A stretch of 64,000 nt of DNA from Ruminococcaceae bacterium KH2T8. GTDB lineage: Bacteria > Bacillota > Clostridia > Saccharofermentanales > Saccharofermentanaceae. Every line of letters begins with the position of its first letter. The first letter of the stretch is position 1. Below the pieces are notes generated by a model. The model was not told where the DNA came from. It saw only the letters and a program-made list of their open reading frames with translations, and made no database searches. Of the stretch, positions 1-8,853 are shown one piece after another. The translations under genes were made by a program, and so were the position numbers. The stretch covers positions 744,001-808,000 of the forward strand of contig FOIY01000001.1 in assembly GCA_900111435.1 (NCBI GenBank), written 5' to 3'.

Positions 1-41
1 TAACTCCTTTATTCTCTTTATTATGGATAATAACCTCAGCT

Positions 42-70
42 ATATTATATTATTTACGTTATATTGTCAA
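42..70 (-). promoter_or_regulatory. promoter for a gene beyond the left edge
   Basis: On the minus strand TTGACA (65-70) and TAATAT (42-47) are separated by exactly 17 bp. An AAAGGAG ribosome site lies at the extreme left edge (about 4-10). A new leftward gene therefore probably starts just outside the window with its own promoter, independent of the effector operon to the right. Confidence 0.6.
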
Positions 71-86
71 TTTTTTTATAAGAATA

Positions 87-248
87 TCACTGTTCTCGAT
101 CGGTATGCTGATATAGCCTGACCAATGTTGCCTCCATGTAATCTACTGTATCCGCAACTGATCCGAGTTTATCTGCATATATAAATAAAACAAGTCCCAG
201 TAGATCTACTAAGCAATAATATATGAAATTGTGGAGTAGATAGCGCGA
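87..248 (-). other. open in-frame tail after the effector stop codon (remnant or small membrane protein)
   Basis: Directly after the TGA of the 740-aa gene the same frame stays open for 53 codons and then ends at a second TGA. The translation looks protein-like: a hydrophobic stretch (CLVDLLGLVLFIY) followed by an acidic helical tail ending YQHTDREQ. There is no ATG or GTG with a ribosome site before the hydrophobic part, so independent translation is not supported. It may be the end of a longer ancestral protein, a remnant of a small membrane immunity protein, or chance in AT-rich DNA. Confidence 0.3.
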
Positions 249-2471
249 TCACTCATCCTCAGCATGAAGCTTCGCCTCAAAATCCCTGAATCGCTGATTG
301 TATTCCTCATTAAAGTTGACACGGCTATCGATCTTGGAGCTGATCTCACTGTAGTCGATCCTGGCTAATCCTGTTCTTCCGGAGTAGCGATATGCCGTAC
401 TCCAGCTGGAACTATACGAATCGTGAGAATCTTCCAGATAGTCGATACCATCAGATTCCTTAAGGACATTCTCCCAATCACCTATAAGAGAATCCCTGGA
501 GATCTCGCCGTTAAAAACAGATTCGAGAGTTTCGTGCTTTACACCGTTCTCATCTACCGAGAAGATTCTCTGATCTCCTTTGGAAGGATCATACCAGCCT
601 CCGTTCCCCGAGATCATGCTGGCTGATACAGTCTGCTCGTGACCGATATAGATCTCAACATGATGAGAGTTGATGAGTACATCACCGGGCTCAAGATCTG
701 AGGGCGAAGAAGGACAAGTCATGCGATCAAATCCGTTGTCTTCTAATGCCTGATACATTTCATTCACCGCAAGATTAGTTCCTGTGGTCGTCTGCTTGGT
801 AGAAAATACCGTATGACCGTCTTCTGCCTGATACTCTTTAGATCTGAGCGGTATTCCCTGCTCGATATATGCTTCCGCGACTACCGAAGCACAGTCATAA
901 TCGTATGGACCGAAACGTCTTAACGGATCATTATTTATATAGCCGTGTCTGTCGTCCCACGCTATCTGATCTGCTCTTATAACGGCATTAGGAATAACAA
1001 CCATAGGATGATTTGCGATATCGTAGAGAAAATCCTCTTCACTCACTTTGCAATCAGGGAAAGATATTCCCCTCTTGCCAAGTTCGATAAGATACTTGGC
1101 ATCACCTTCATTGATATTCATCCTGAAATCCGTATTGAAATAGTACTGGGACAAAAGGTTAGGATCGAGCCTTGCAACTTCGAGAACTCGCTCGGCAGCG
1201 ATTATCCCTGAACCGCCTCTCTTGGTATATTCTCTGTAAAATCTTGCCATTCCGCTATACACAAACGGATTATGCTCAACATCAACGATTATCCCGTACG
1301 ACTTAAGAAGCTCCGATATATCTTTGGATGACATATCAAGATAACCTCTGTCGGTAAGAATCTTGGAAAGAATGTACTGCGGCAGGTTACTGTCCAGATC
1401 GTTAAAAGGATTCTTGCCATTTATCGTGAACAACTTCACATGATCATTACTGTGATAAGACAATATCCTGTAACCACTGCTGGTCTTAAGGCGTGCCACC
1501 ACCTTTTCAAGATGTGTGATGCAGTTCTTGATACGGTTGATATCAGATTCGAAATTGTTCTCTATAGTCTTTACTCGAGTAATTATCTTATCGATCTCCT
1601 GAGCTGCCGAATCCAAAGTCTCTCCGCCTTTGATGTTTATAGGAGAGAGCGGACTTATCTTCTGGCTTGCCACATTGATCCGAGTATTGTAGGTATTAAA
1701 TATCGGTAAAGAAATTTGCTTCAGTGTATGAAGGGCAAATACTGTCTCTCGCAGCTCTTCAATATCTATCCTGAAATCATTTCCGTGACCGAAATTACCA
1801 TATTCATCCTGATAGGACTTTATGAGCCTTATAAACTCTCGCGACAGGCTCTCTGCAGCATCGAGAAATGATGTATGGACCTCAAAGATATATGCTCTTG
1901 AAGCATCTGCAAGTTTACCCTTAAAGCTGTAAAAGCTTCTGAATTCATTAATAGATGTTCTGTACTTCGGAATACCCGAACCTACAAACGAGTTAAGCGC
2001 TTCGATATATTGGTCAAGAGATTCGACATCCGTTCCGGTCACCACAAAATGATCAGGCTCATAGTATCTGTATATACCATCCACCGGCATCGACAGATCG
2101 GACAATCCTGAGGTATCTTCCACATTGCCTTTTTTCCATATAGAGCTGCAGATATCACCATATCCTCTGCTGTACTGATGCTCGAATACACTCTTCATAT
2201 AGTTATCGAAAGCGTATGCATCTCTCAGGCATTCACGCAGGATATTCCAATCCGTATACATCAGACAAAATGCACTCTTGGTGACATTAAAGAACTCGGC
2301 ATAGAGCTGTCCGATATTCTCCATAACATGCGTATGTGATTCAATGCCGCCTGTTTGAACGGATCTGACCGAACCGTTAAGCGCGATCAGATCATTTTTC
2401 CAGTAATTTATCGCATCGTCCAGATACCCCGAATACTGTATCTTATAATCTCTTTCCCATTCCAAATCCAT
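249..2471 (-). CDS. LXG-like effector with C-terminal NlpC/P60-type amidase domain (copy 2)
   Basis: 740 aa, with no signal peptide or membrane segment. The first 330 residues are predicted mostly helical and include a stretch like the core of LXG domains: FKGK near residue 183, then a helix with Y194 and H199 and a long amphipathic helix. A linker with GYRILSY (about 333-339) follows. Near the C-terminus is a papain-like amidase fold signature: YDYDCASVV with Cys527, then PGDVLI and NSHHVEIYIG with His603/604. I infer a peptidoglycan-cleaving toxin or remodelling enzyme exported by a type VIIb system. The ribosome site GGAGA precedes the ATG. It is the last gene of a four-gene operon, 12 bp after its small partner. 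Its overall plan matches the 732-aa protein upstream, although the sequences are well diverged. Confidence 0.7.
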   Translation of the reverse strand: MDLEWERDYKIQYSGYLDDAINYWKNDLIALNGSVRSVQTGGIESHTHVMENIGQLYAEFFNVTKSAFCLMYTDWNILRECLRDAYAFDNYMKSVFEHQYSRGYGDICSSIWKKGNVEDTSGLSDLSMPVDGIYRYYEPDHFVVTGTDVESLDQYIEALNSFVGSGIPKYRTSINEFRSFYSFKGKLADASRAYIFEVHTSFLDAAESLSREFIRLIKSYQDEYGNFGHGNDFRIDIEELRETVFALHTLKQISLPIFNTYNTRINVASQKISPLSPINIKGGETLDSAAQEIDKIITRVKTIENNFESDINRIKNCITHLEKVVARLKTSSGYRILSYHSNDHVKLFTINGKNPFNDLDSNLPQYILSKILTDRGYLDMSSKDISELLKSYGIIVDVEHNPFVYSGMARFYREYTKRGGSGIIAAERVLEVARLDPNLLSQYYFNTDFRMNINEGDAKYLIELGKRGISFPDCKVSEEDFLYDIANHPMVVIPNAVIRADQIAWDDRHGYINNDPLRRFGPYDYDCASVVAEAYIEQGIPLRSKEYQAEDGHTVFSTKQTTTGTNLAVNEMYQALEDNGFDRMTCPSSPSDLEPGDVLINSHHVEIYIGHEQTVSASMISGNGGWYDPSKGDQRIFSVDENGVKHETLESVFNGEISRDSLIGDWENVLKESDGIDYLEDSHDSYSSSWSTAYRYSGRTGLARIDYSEISSKIDSRVNFNEEYNQRFRDFEAKLHAEDE

Positions 2472-2483
2472 GATCCGTCTCCG

Positions 2484-2720
2484 TTATTCCATTCCTTCCG
2501 CTGCATTCTCCGCAGCACGAATATTCTCGTCAGCTATCCCCATAGCATCATCGATCACGCCGTTATAAGATCGTTCAAGTTCATTTAGGATATTATCCAG
2601 TTCATACGAATAGGATCTGCAGTTACCGATTATTCCGGCCTTTCGATTTCTGAACCAATCCGAATCATCCTTTATGCCTCTCGATAATGTCTTAACTTCT
2701 TCTATCAGTTCACTATCCAT
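2484..2720 (-). CDS. small helical partner protein (copy 2)
   Basis: 78 aa, acidic and predicted helical throughout, with no membrane segment. It has a tryptophan in the middle (DDSDWFRNR) but no clean WXG turn. It lies between the two large effector genes, 12 bp before the 740-aa gene and 32 bp after the 732-aa gene. Size, helicity and position match the small alpha-helical partners (Lap- or WXG-like) that bind LXG effectors and guide them to the type VII secretion ATPase. That role is inferred from context, not from a recognised family. Confidence 0.6.
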   Translation of the reverse strand: MDSELIEEVKTLSRGIKDDSDWFRNRKAGIIGNCRSYSYELDNILNELERSYNGVIDDAMGIADENIRAAENAAEGME

Positions 2721-2752
2721 ATTCCATTACTCCCAGTATCCTTAGCGACTCA

Positions 2753-4951
2753 TTAGTATTTTCCTTGAGCCCTTAATTCGGCGATCTTATCTCTCAGTTT
2801 ATCGAGATCTTCAAGTCTGTAGTAATGATCCCAATCCCCCATAACAGTATTGTTCTCATCAACTACTCTTTCGAATCGAATCTCACCTACGCGGTCATGT
2901 CCCCGTGCATCAGTGCCATGCTCCTGATCAGAAATATTATCCAATTCGGGAACAACACTTGTTTCGTAATACCATTTCGTATTAACAGGTACGCCATTAT
3001 ATTCTCCGGGTTCCGGAGGGTTCTCGAATCTTTCTACGCTACAACCCTGAAACTGATCTCCTGCGCCATTTCCCATCCTGAATCTCGGATCACTGGCACT
3101 ACCGCGAAATGCATCTTCCGAACCATGTGCAGATACTGTTTCTCCATTCCCCACATAAAGCTCTGCGTGATTACTTTCATCTACAAGCATATCGCTATTA
3201 CAGAGATCATCCATCGTACCGGCAACACTGGAAGGCTTGTGGTCCACAAAGCCGTATTCTCCCATTGCAGCAGGAGTCATATCCGAAGTAACAGGATTAC
3301 GAGGATTATGGCCTTCCAGAAGATCCATATCCTGAAGCGGTACTCCGGCCTTCACATAAGCAGCAACAACAAGCGAGGAACAGTCAAAGTCTCCGGTCCA
3401 TCTGTTGATCTGGCAATAGCCGCTGTTTTTATCATCTGCCACATATGAAGCAAAATCTCCTGCACAGGCTCTGATTCCGTTTAATGTGAGATTCTTATAA
3501 TCTTCGTTTACTGAAGACGAACCTTTCAGAGCATCGGAATTATAAAGCATAGATATCTCGGTATACTTCATTGCATCTTCATTTGTAAACCCGTTACCGA
3601 GAAGCGAAGTGTATAATTTCGATGCCGAAGCAACTAGCGCTTTATCATCCAGATCTATCCCTGATATCTTTCCTCTTATTACATTATCATCATATCTCTG
3701 ATATGCACTGTAGAAATATCTCTCTGCCTCTTTATTCTGAAAGCTCTCAATAAGATCAGAAACCATGTGATTCCTGAGATACTCCTGTGCTTTGGCGATC
3801 TGATCACTGTCACCTTTGTTTATTAATTCAAGATTGCGGAGATTATCGTCTTTGATATCCAGCACTGATTCTTTCTTCTTTCTCGGCTTTCCGCCAAGAT
3901 CATCAAGATCCTTAGCATCTGATCTGCATATCATATTCAGATAACCGTCATTTTCATAGTTAAGAACCCTGTATCCCGTCCTGGCGCTGATCGCGTCATA
4001 TGCATTCTTAAAACAATTGATATCAGATCTCAACTCAGAGTGAGCCTTATCACCGAAATCCTCGACCTTATTGACCTTAGCTATTATGGTTTCACAAATA
4101 CGTATGCTGTTATCGATCTTTGTGAAGAATGTATCAAGTTGAGTCCCCGAGAGCGCTACGAGACAGATTTCGTGATTGCTCCTGTTAAATGAATCAACTT
4201 TGCAATTAAAATCCGACTGGAGTGAACCCCATTCACTTCTGATATATCTCATGGCGTTAATGAAGCCCTGAAGATCAGATGTATCGTATGTATAATCGCG
4301 CTCACGGATCGTAAGCTGATATTGGAGTTGATACTGTGACGTGTAAAGCGACAGTCTGTTCAGGAACTGTGTAGCCGCACGAATTATCGTCAGATGCATC
4401 TGTTCAAAATACGACTTAACATTCCGAGCAAAATCCCCGCTAAAAGAAGGTGTTGCTACAAGATCATTTACGACATTTATATAAGCATCCGTGGCTTCGT
4501 ATATCTCTTCGATCTTTGTTCGAAGATTACTAAGATTCCTGATACACTCGGAGTCCGCACGATTGACACCATTTATGGGAAACGGAGCAAACGAGGACTT
4601 CATTGAATAGATAGTAGTCTTTGCTATTCCGGAACTATTCCACAGTTTATTTAGTTTCACCATCGAAGCCATTACAGATTTCGCACTGAAGTTATCTGAT
4701 AATATTTCCTCAATATCACGCTTTCGCTCCATGCAGATCTTAGCAGTATTCCAATCGACCTGCATCAATGAAAGAAACTCTGTAAACCGGCTACGAAACT
4801 CGTAAAAATCCGAATAAAAATAAGCGACCCCATCCGGCATATGAGGATCCTTTTCGACGCTAAATGCCATAGCGGACTGAATGTTCTCCAGTGAATTGAA
4901 CGCTCTTTGGTATAAAACGTAAAACCACATGTAATTATGTCTGATTACCAT
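2753..4951 (-). CDS. LXG-like effector with C-terminal NlpC/P60-type amidase domain (copy 1)
   Basis: 732 aa, with no signal peptide. It has a helical N-terminal half with an LXG-like core: SFSGDFARNV at about 169-178, then Y181 and H186 in a helix of the form seen in the paralogue. GYRVLNY follows near 326-332, the counterpart of GYRILSY in the other copy. The amidase signature is FDCSSLVVAAYVKAG with Cys524, and later SNHAELYVG with His595. About 75 residues after the amidase are specific to this copy. A GGAGG ribosome site sits 5 bp before the ATG. It lies 11 bp after a 71-aa helical protein. I infer a secreted cell-wall hydrolase or toxin. The pairing of large and small genes is the best argument that the N-terminal half is a secretion domain. 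Confidence 0.7.
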   Translation of the reverse strand: MVIRHNYMWFYVLYQRAFNSLENIQSAMAFSVEKDPHMPDGVAYFYSDFYEFRSRFTEFLSLMQVDWNTAKICMERKRDIEEILSDNFSAKSVMASMVKLNKLWNSSGIAKTTIYSMKSSFAPFPINGVNRADSECIRNLSNLRTKIEEIYEATDAYINVVNDLVATPSFSGDFARNVKSYFEQMHLTIIRAATQFLNRLSLYTSQYQLQYQLTIRERDYTYDTSDLQGFINAMRYIRSEWGSLQSDFNCKVDSFNRSNHEICLVALSGTQLDTFFTKIDNSIRICETIIAKVNKVEDFGDKAHSELRSDINCFKNAYDAISARTGYRVLNYENDGYLNMICRSDAKDLDDLGGKPRKKKESVLDIKDDNLRNLELINKGDSDQIAKAQEYLRNHMVSDLIESFQNKEAERYFYSAYQRYDDNVIRGKISGIDLDDKALVASASKLYTSLLGNGFTNEDAMKYTEISMLYNSDALKGSSSVNEDYKNLTLNGIRACAGDFASYVADDKNSGYCQINRWTGDFDCSSLVVAAYVKAGVPLQDMDLLEGHNPRNPVTSDMTPAAMGEYGFVDHKPSSVAGTMDDLCNSDMLVDESNHAELYVGNGETVSAHGSEDAFRGSASDPRFRMGNGAGDQFQGCSVERFENPPEPGEYNGVPVNTKWYYETSVVPELDNISDQEHGTDARGHDRVGEIRFERVVDENNTVMGDWDHYYRLEDLDKLRDKIAELRAQGKY

Positions 4952-4962
4952 ATTAACCTCCG

Positions 4963-5178
4963 TTAGATCCCTTCTGCGATATGCCTGTTCTCATAGATGG
5001 TGTTATAGGCATCATCAAATACTGTAAGATCCCTACCAGCCTTGATCATACGGATCATCGGAGAGTCAGACTCCAGATCATTAAGTGCATTCTCATAATC
5101 ACGCTTGATCCTGTTAACATCGGTCGTATAACTGTCCATAGCAGCGTTTACTGCCTTACAGATCAAATCATTAAACAT
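4963..5178 (-). CDS. small helical partner protein (copy 1)
   Basis: 71 aa from the ATG that follows an AGGGAGA ribosome site. Two further in-frame ATGs upstream (5193, 5223) lack good sites, and the outer one would add residues encoded by an inverted repeat. The protein is helical, beginning MFNDLICKAV, with a basic-acidic repeat (NRIKRDYENALNDLE). It opens the four-gene operon and, like the 78-aa protein, directly precedes a large LXG-like gene. The role as an effector-specific secretion partner is inferred. Confidence 0.6.
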   Translation of the reverse strand: MFNDLICKAVNAAMDSYTTDVNRIKRDYENALNDLESDSPMIRMIKAGRDLTVFDDAYNTIYENRHIAEGI

Positions 5179-5207
5179 ATTATTCTCCCTCATGCCTGCA
5201 AATGAAA

Positions 5208-5232
5208 GAGGATCGAATATCATCCGATCCTC
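5208..5232. promoter_or_regulatory. 8-bp perfect inverted repeat in the effector operon leader
   Basis: GAGGATCG and CGATCCTC are separated by 9 bp, downstream of the promoter and about 30 bp before the first start codon. In the minus-strand RNA this is a stable hairpin followed by TTTC. It could act as an attenuator or as a repressor operator; the T-run is too short for a convincing terminator. Confidence 0.5.
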
Positions 5233-5249
5233 GAATTAATCCAAAGAAT

Positions 5250-5277
5250 ATTATAAAGCATGACAGAACAAAATCAA
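5250..5277 (-). promoter_or_regulatory. promoter of the effector operon
   Basis: TTGATT (5272-5277) and TATAAT (5250-5255) are spaced by 16 bp on the minus strand, upstream of the 71-aa gene. It is the best promoter match in the gap between the NYN gene and the operon. Confidence 0.55.
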
Positions 5278-5341
5278 TAATATTTGTTAAAAGCATTTTG
5301 ACAATAGTCGCCTACAAGCTGATACTGTGAAACAGTTATCC

Positions 5342-6124
5342 TTACTCTTTACAAGTATAGGTGACTATCGATGAATTGTTGGACTTCTTTATGCTCTTGA
5401 CTTCATATCTGTCAGGGAAGTCGCTGATGAGCTTAAGGAGCTTGGAGTAGCCGTAGTTCCTCGAATCAAAATCAGGCATCGCACGCTTAATATATGCGCC
5501 TGCCGATGAGATCATTACATATCCGTCATCATCTGAATACTTATCGCACGCGATCCTTAAGAGCTCGTGAACTGGATCAAGATCACTCGTTTCTTCTATG
5601 GTCTCTTCGACTGCCTTCTTTTTGCTGTTTGCCTTTGCCGAAGAAGACTTTTTCTTCCTGCTCTTGGACGTCTTCTTGACTTCATCTTCCGCATCGAGAT
5701 TCTCGAGGAATATGAACTCGTCACATGCATTCCTGAAAGGCGCCGGTGTCTTCTTCTCACCTACGCCGATAACATAGACACCGGACTCATGTATCCTGAT
5801 CGCGAGGGGCGTATAATCACTGTCACTTGCGACGATAACGAATGCATCGTAGATATCCTTATAGAGCATATCCATGGCGTCGATAACGAGTGCCATGTCG
5901 GTCGCGTTCTTACCGCTTACATAATCGAACTGCTGGGTGGCATTTATTGCAAGTTTCTTTATCTCTTCTTCCCAGTTCTTAAGCCCTGCTTTTTTCCAGT
6001 TACCGTATGCACGCTTAACAACTATCCTGCCTCGTGCGGAGATCTCCCTGATCACCGCTTCAATCTTGTTTATCTGTGTATTATCTGCATCTATGAGCAG
6101 CGCTATCTTTTGAAGATTATCCAT
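5342..6124 (-). CDS. NYN domain protein with C-terminal OST-HTH/LOTUS-like domain
   Basis: 260 aa. The N-terminal domain is a PIN-like NYN domain: ALLIDADN (Asp12, Asp14), then GKNATDMALVIDAMD and VIVASDSDYTPL supply the usual acidic metal-binding residues. A Lys/Ser-rich linker (about 150-180) leads to a C-terminal winged-helix segment (DPVHELLRIACDKY to the end) of the OST-HTH/LOTUS type. Such proteins bind RNA and some cut it. The start is the ATG after GGAGG; upstream in-frame codons lie inside DUF951. It overlaps that gene by 8 bp, so the two are translationally coupled. Confidence 0.8.
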   Translation of the reverse strand: MDNLQKIALLIDADNTQINKIEAVIREISARGRIVVKRAYGNWKKAGLKNWEEEIKKLAINATQQFDYVSGKNATDMALVIDAMDMLYKDIYDAFVIVASDSDYTPLAIRIHESGVYVIGVGEKKTPAPFRNACDEFIFLENLDAEDEVKKTSKSRKKKSSSAKANSKKKAVEETIEETSDLDPVHELLRIACDKYSDDDGYVMISSAGAYIKRAMPDFDSRNYGYSKLLKLISDFPDRYEVKSIKKSNNSSIVTYTCKE

Positions 6125-6341
6125 TATCTTCCTCCGTATCTTTCTCGCGGATGACATCTGACGTTGCCTTCTCGAGCGTAGGTCTGTCCATTGACATCTG
6201 CCTGCCACATCCTTCGCACGTCATCTTGCATTCGCTTCCGACTCTCGTAAGGAGCCATCTGTTACTGCCACAGGGATGCTTCTTTCGCATCACTACAACA
6301 TCTCCGACTTCGTATTTATAAAGGAAAAACTTACCCGGCAT
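6117..6341 (-). CDS. DUF951 family protein
   Basis: 74 aa, with YEVGDVVVMRKKHPCGSNRW near the start, then CKMTCEGCGRQM. This is the usual DUF951 pattern of one Cys followed by a CxxC-type cluster, suggesting a small metal-binding or nucleic-acid-binding beta protein. A strong GGAGG lies 6 bp before the ATG. It follows prmC by 23 bp and overlaps the NYN gene. Its molecular function is unknown in the family. Confidence 0.8.
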   Translation of the reverse strand: MPGKFFLYKYEVGDVVVMRKKHPCGSNRWLLTRVGSECKMTCEGCGRQMSMDRPTLEKATSDVIREKDTEEDNG

Positions 6342-6364
6342 ATTGACCTCCTACTTAAGCTTTT

Positions 6365-7249
6365 TTATTTTACCCCAAAGGTCACGCGATCAACAGAACC
6401 GTAATCCTTAAGGGTCATTACATCTTTAAATCCTGCTTCAGCAAAAATCTTGCGAACGGCTTCACCCTGATCGTATCCGTGCTCCACCATGAGGGCTCCG
6501 CCGGTCTTTAAAAGCTCCATCCCTCGCCTTGCAATACGAGGATAAAAGACAAGTCCGTCAGTTCCTCCTTCGAGCGCCAGATGAGGCTCGTTCTCCCCGA
6601 TTATATCATCGAGTTCCTCCATGTCCTTATCGTTGATATAGGGAGGGTTTGAAATGATCATGTCCACTGTTTCGGGAGCAAAAAGATCCGTTTCGTTCTT
6701 ATCGTTAAGAACATCATCTTCAACAACTTTCAAAGTATCAGTTTCACCGATGATTGTTTCGATATTTGAAGATGAACAACTAAGAGCAACGGGCGATATA
6801 TCGGTAAGGATTCCTTCTGCTTTCTTACCGCTTCTTATGAGTTCCTTATAGACCGATATTCCTATGCATCCGGTACCTGTACAAAAGTCGATAAAGCGCA
6901 CATTATCACTTTCGTAATTACACTTCGGAACACCTGCTACATCCCCCATCGGCCACTCGAGAATACCTGCAAACTTCAGCGCGCATTCCACGAGTATCTC
7001 GGTATCACTTCTCGGGATAAGGACCCCCGGAATGACCTTGAACGCATCACGGTAGAAATCCTTGTAACCCAGGATATAAGCCATGGGTTCGCCGCCTATT
7101 CTTCTTGCGATAAACTTGTCGAATTCTTCGTCACTCTTCGCGCTTTCGGCGAACATAGAAACTTCAAGGCGGGCATCATCAATATCGATACCCGCCTCGA
7201 TCATTTTCTTTATCGCTTCTTCTACTCTGCTATCACCAGATATCGTCAT
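6365..7249 (-). CDS. prmC: peptide chain release factor N(5)-glutamine methyltransferase
   Basis: 294 aa. PrmC methylates the Gln of the GGQ motif in release factors RF1 and RF2, using S-adenosylmethionine. Seen here: an N-terminal helical domain, the SAM-binding motif FIDFCTGTGCIG, and the catalytic NPPY motif in IISNPPYIND. The start chosen is the second ATG, which has CGGAGA at correct spacing; the first ATG directly abuts that site. It overlaps the end of the DUF1385 gene by 17 bp. The order rpmE, DUF1385, prmC is common in Clostridia, though here two membrane proteins intervene. Confidence 0.93.
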   Translation of the reverse strand: MTISGDSRVEEAIKKMIEAGIDIDDARLEVSMFAESAKSDEEFDKFIARRIGGEPMAYILGYKDFYRDAFKVIPGVLIPRSDTEILVECALKFAGILEWPMGDVAGVPKCNYESDNVRFIDFCTGTGCIGISVYKELIRSGKKAEGILTDISPVALSCSSSNIETIIGETDTLKVVEDDVLNDKNETDLFAPETVDMIISNPPYINDKDMEELDDIIGENEPHLALEGGTDGLVFYPRIARRGMELLKTGGALMVEHGYDQGEAVRKIFAEAGFKDVMTLKDYGSVDRVTFGVK

Positions 7250-8201
7250 CCGCATTCTCCGGTATGACTGCCTGCATTGCGGCGATCGCTACTTCGATGA
7301 TAGGTTCGTCAGGTTCTCTTGTCGTGAACTTCTGAAGCCACAGACCGGGCTTAGAAAGGAACCTGCAGAAAGGATTCTCATCGTGTCTTCCTACAAATCT
7401 CAATATCTCGAAAGAGATACCGCAGATAAGAGGGATAAGTACTATCCTCATGAGGATATTTACTACGGGATTATCATCTCCGATAAGTACGCCTACGATC
7501 GTATAGATGATTATCGATATTGCAAGGACGATAAACATAAAGGATGTTCCGCATCTGGGATGGAACCTGGAGCACTTCTTGATGTTATCTACCGTAAGAG
7601 GCTCACCTGCCTCGTAGCATGCGATAGTCTTATGCTCGGCGCCGTGATATCTCCATACTCTGTCAATACCTTCGATCTTGGAAGAAAGAACGAGATAGAT
7701 CAGGAAGAAGATCATACGAAGGATACCTTCCGCAACGTTGAGCACGATCGACATCCATGTAGTATCTGCAAGTTCATCACCCATGATCTTTACCGCAAGC
7801 TCAACAAGAAGTCTCGGGAGGAAGATAAAGAGTCCGACACTGATCGCAACACCGAGTATAGCGGAGAGCGTGACCATGAGGTTTGAATGCTTTTCCATAT
7901 ACTCATCAAGAGCCGACTTCTTCTGCTTTGCCTGCTCTTCCTCGGGCATTCCCTCTTCGGAAATATCTGCCGACTTCATGAGAGCGCCCGTACCGGTAAC
8001 CAGCATCTTCCAGAATCTGATGCAGCCTCTTACGAAAGGCATCTTCTCAAAGAAGGTTACCTTCTCGCTCTGCTTTACTTCTTCGACGTAGATAGTGCCG
8101 TCGCCTTTTCTTACTGCGATGGAAGTCCTCTTGGGACCATTCATCAATATACCTTCGATCAGCGCCTGTCCGCCGATCGTTGTCTTCTTAACTTCTGCCA
8201 T
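7233..8201 (-). CDS. DUF1385 family membrane protein
   Basis: 322 aa. The N-terminus TTIGGQALIEGILMNGP and the later stretch YHGAEHKTIACYEAGEPL are hallmark DUF1385 motifs. About four hydrophobic segments lie at residues 115-175 and 225-270. The function is unknown; the family is strongly associated with prmC and rpmE in Bacillota, as seen here. The conserved His/Glu/Cys residues in the HGAEHKTIAC motif hint at metal binding. Confidence 0.85.
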   Translation of the reverse strand: MAEVKKTTIGGQALIEGILMNGPKRTSIAVRKGDGTIYVEEVKQSEKVTFFEKMPFVRGCIRFWKMLVTGTGALMKSADISEEGMPEEEQAKQKKSALDEYMEKHSNLMVTLSAILGVAISVGLFIFLPRLLVELAVKIMGDELADTTWMSIVLNVAEGILRMIFFLIYLVLSSKIEGIDRVWRYHGAEHKTIACYEAGEPLTVDNIKKCSRFHPRCGTSFMFIVLAISIIIYTIVGVLIGDDNPVVNILMRIVLIPLICGISFEILRFVGRHDENPFCRFLSKPGLWLQKFTTREPDEPIIEVAIAAMQAVIPENADDDIW

Positions 8202-8296
8202 ATATACTCCTGCAAGATATTCGTTTCCAAGGATAATTATAAAGCATAATTAGAATAATTACATTATAAGTTGGTGACAATCTAAGGCAATACGCG

Positions 8297-8815
8297 TCAG
8301 GGATCCTGCGGCTCCCTCTTCACGTTCTTAAATACCCATATTACTACGGCGATCACTGCAGCGAACATTATTGATATGGGGACCATCATGAAGAATGCAA
8401 GATCGCCCAGGGCATCCTGACCGAACGATGTAAGCGCCGTACCGATATTGTTATCGGGATCGTAGATATGCGTTGGATCAGAGGAGTCTATCAAGATATT
8501 GACCTCCTGCCCTGCCTCATAATGAGGATCGTTCTCCCACACATTACCCGTGACATTATAGGTCTCGCCTTCATATTCGAAGCTGTAGACCGGAGCATAG
8601 AGAGTACCGCTGCCTTCATCCGCTTCCTTGTCTGCAAGAGAGACTATTACAGCCGTTACTTCGACATCACATCCATCGGATTCCTGCTTAATATCCTCTT
8701 TCAACGTCTGTGCAGCCCCGCTCGATCTCGTGGCAAAGACGCTGATAAAACCGCCTATCAGGATCAAAATGACGGCAGCAACAACTATCGTGGATACAAA
8801 TGACCTTTTCCGCAT
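8297..8815 (-). CDS. DUF3592-like membrane protein
   Basis: 172 aa. It has one membrane segment at the N-terminus (STIVVAAVILILIGGFISVFA) and another near residue 140. The domain between them is predicted beta-rich and outside the membrane, with the DUF3592 pattern: APVYSFEYEGETYNV, then AGQEVNILIDSSDPTHIYDP. The function is unknown. An AGGT ribosome site precedes the ATG. The larger protein at 22237-23730 carries the same kind of domain. Confidence 0.7.
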   Translation of the reverse strand: MRKRSFVSTIVVAAVILILIGGFISVFATRSSGAAQTLKEDIKQESDGCDVEVTAVIVSLADKEADEGSGTLYAPVYSFEYEGETYNVTGNVWENDPHYEAGQEVNILIDSSDPTHIYDPDNNIGTALTSFGQDALGDLAFFMMVPISIMFAAVIAVVIWVFKNVKREPQDP

Positions 8816-8853
8816 ATTCTTAACCTCACATCTATTCCCTGTCAGTAATTATA

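Noticed and set aside
5281-5341. Terminator after the NYN gene
   Set aside because: A weak ACTGT/ACAGT hairpin exists but has no T-run on the minus strand.
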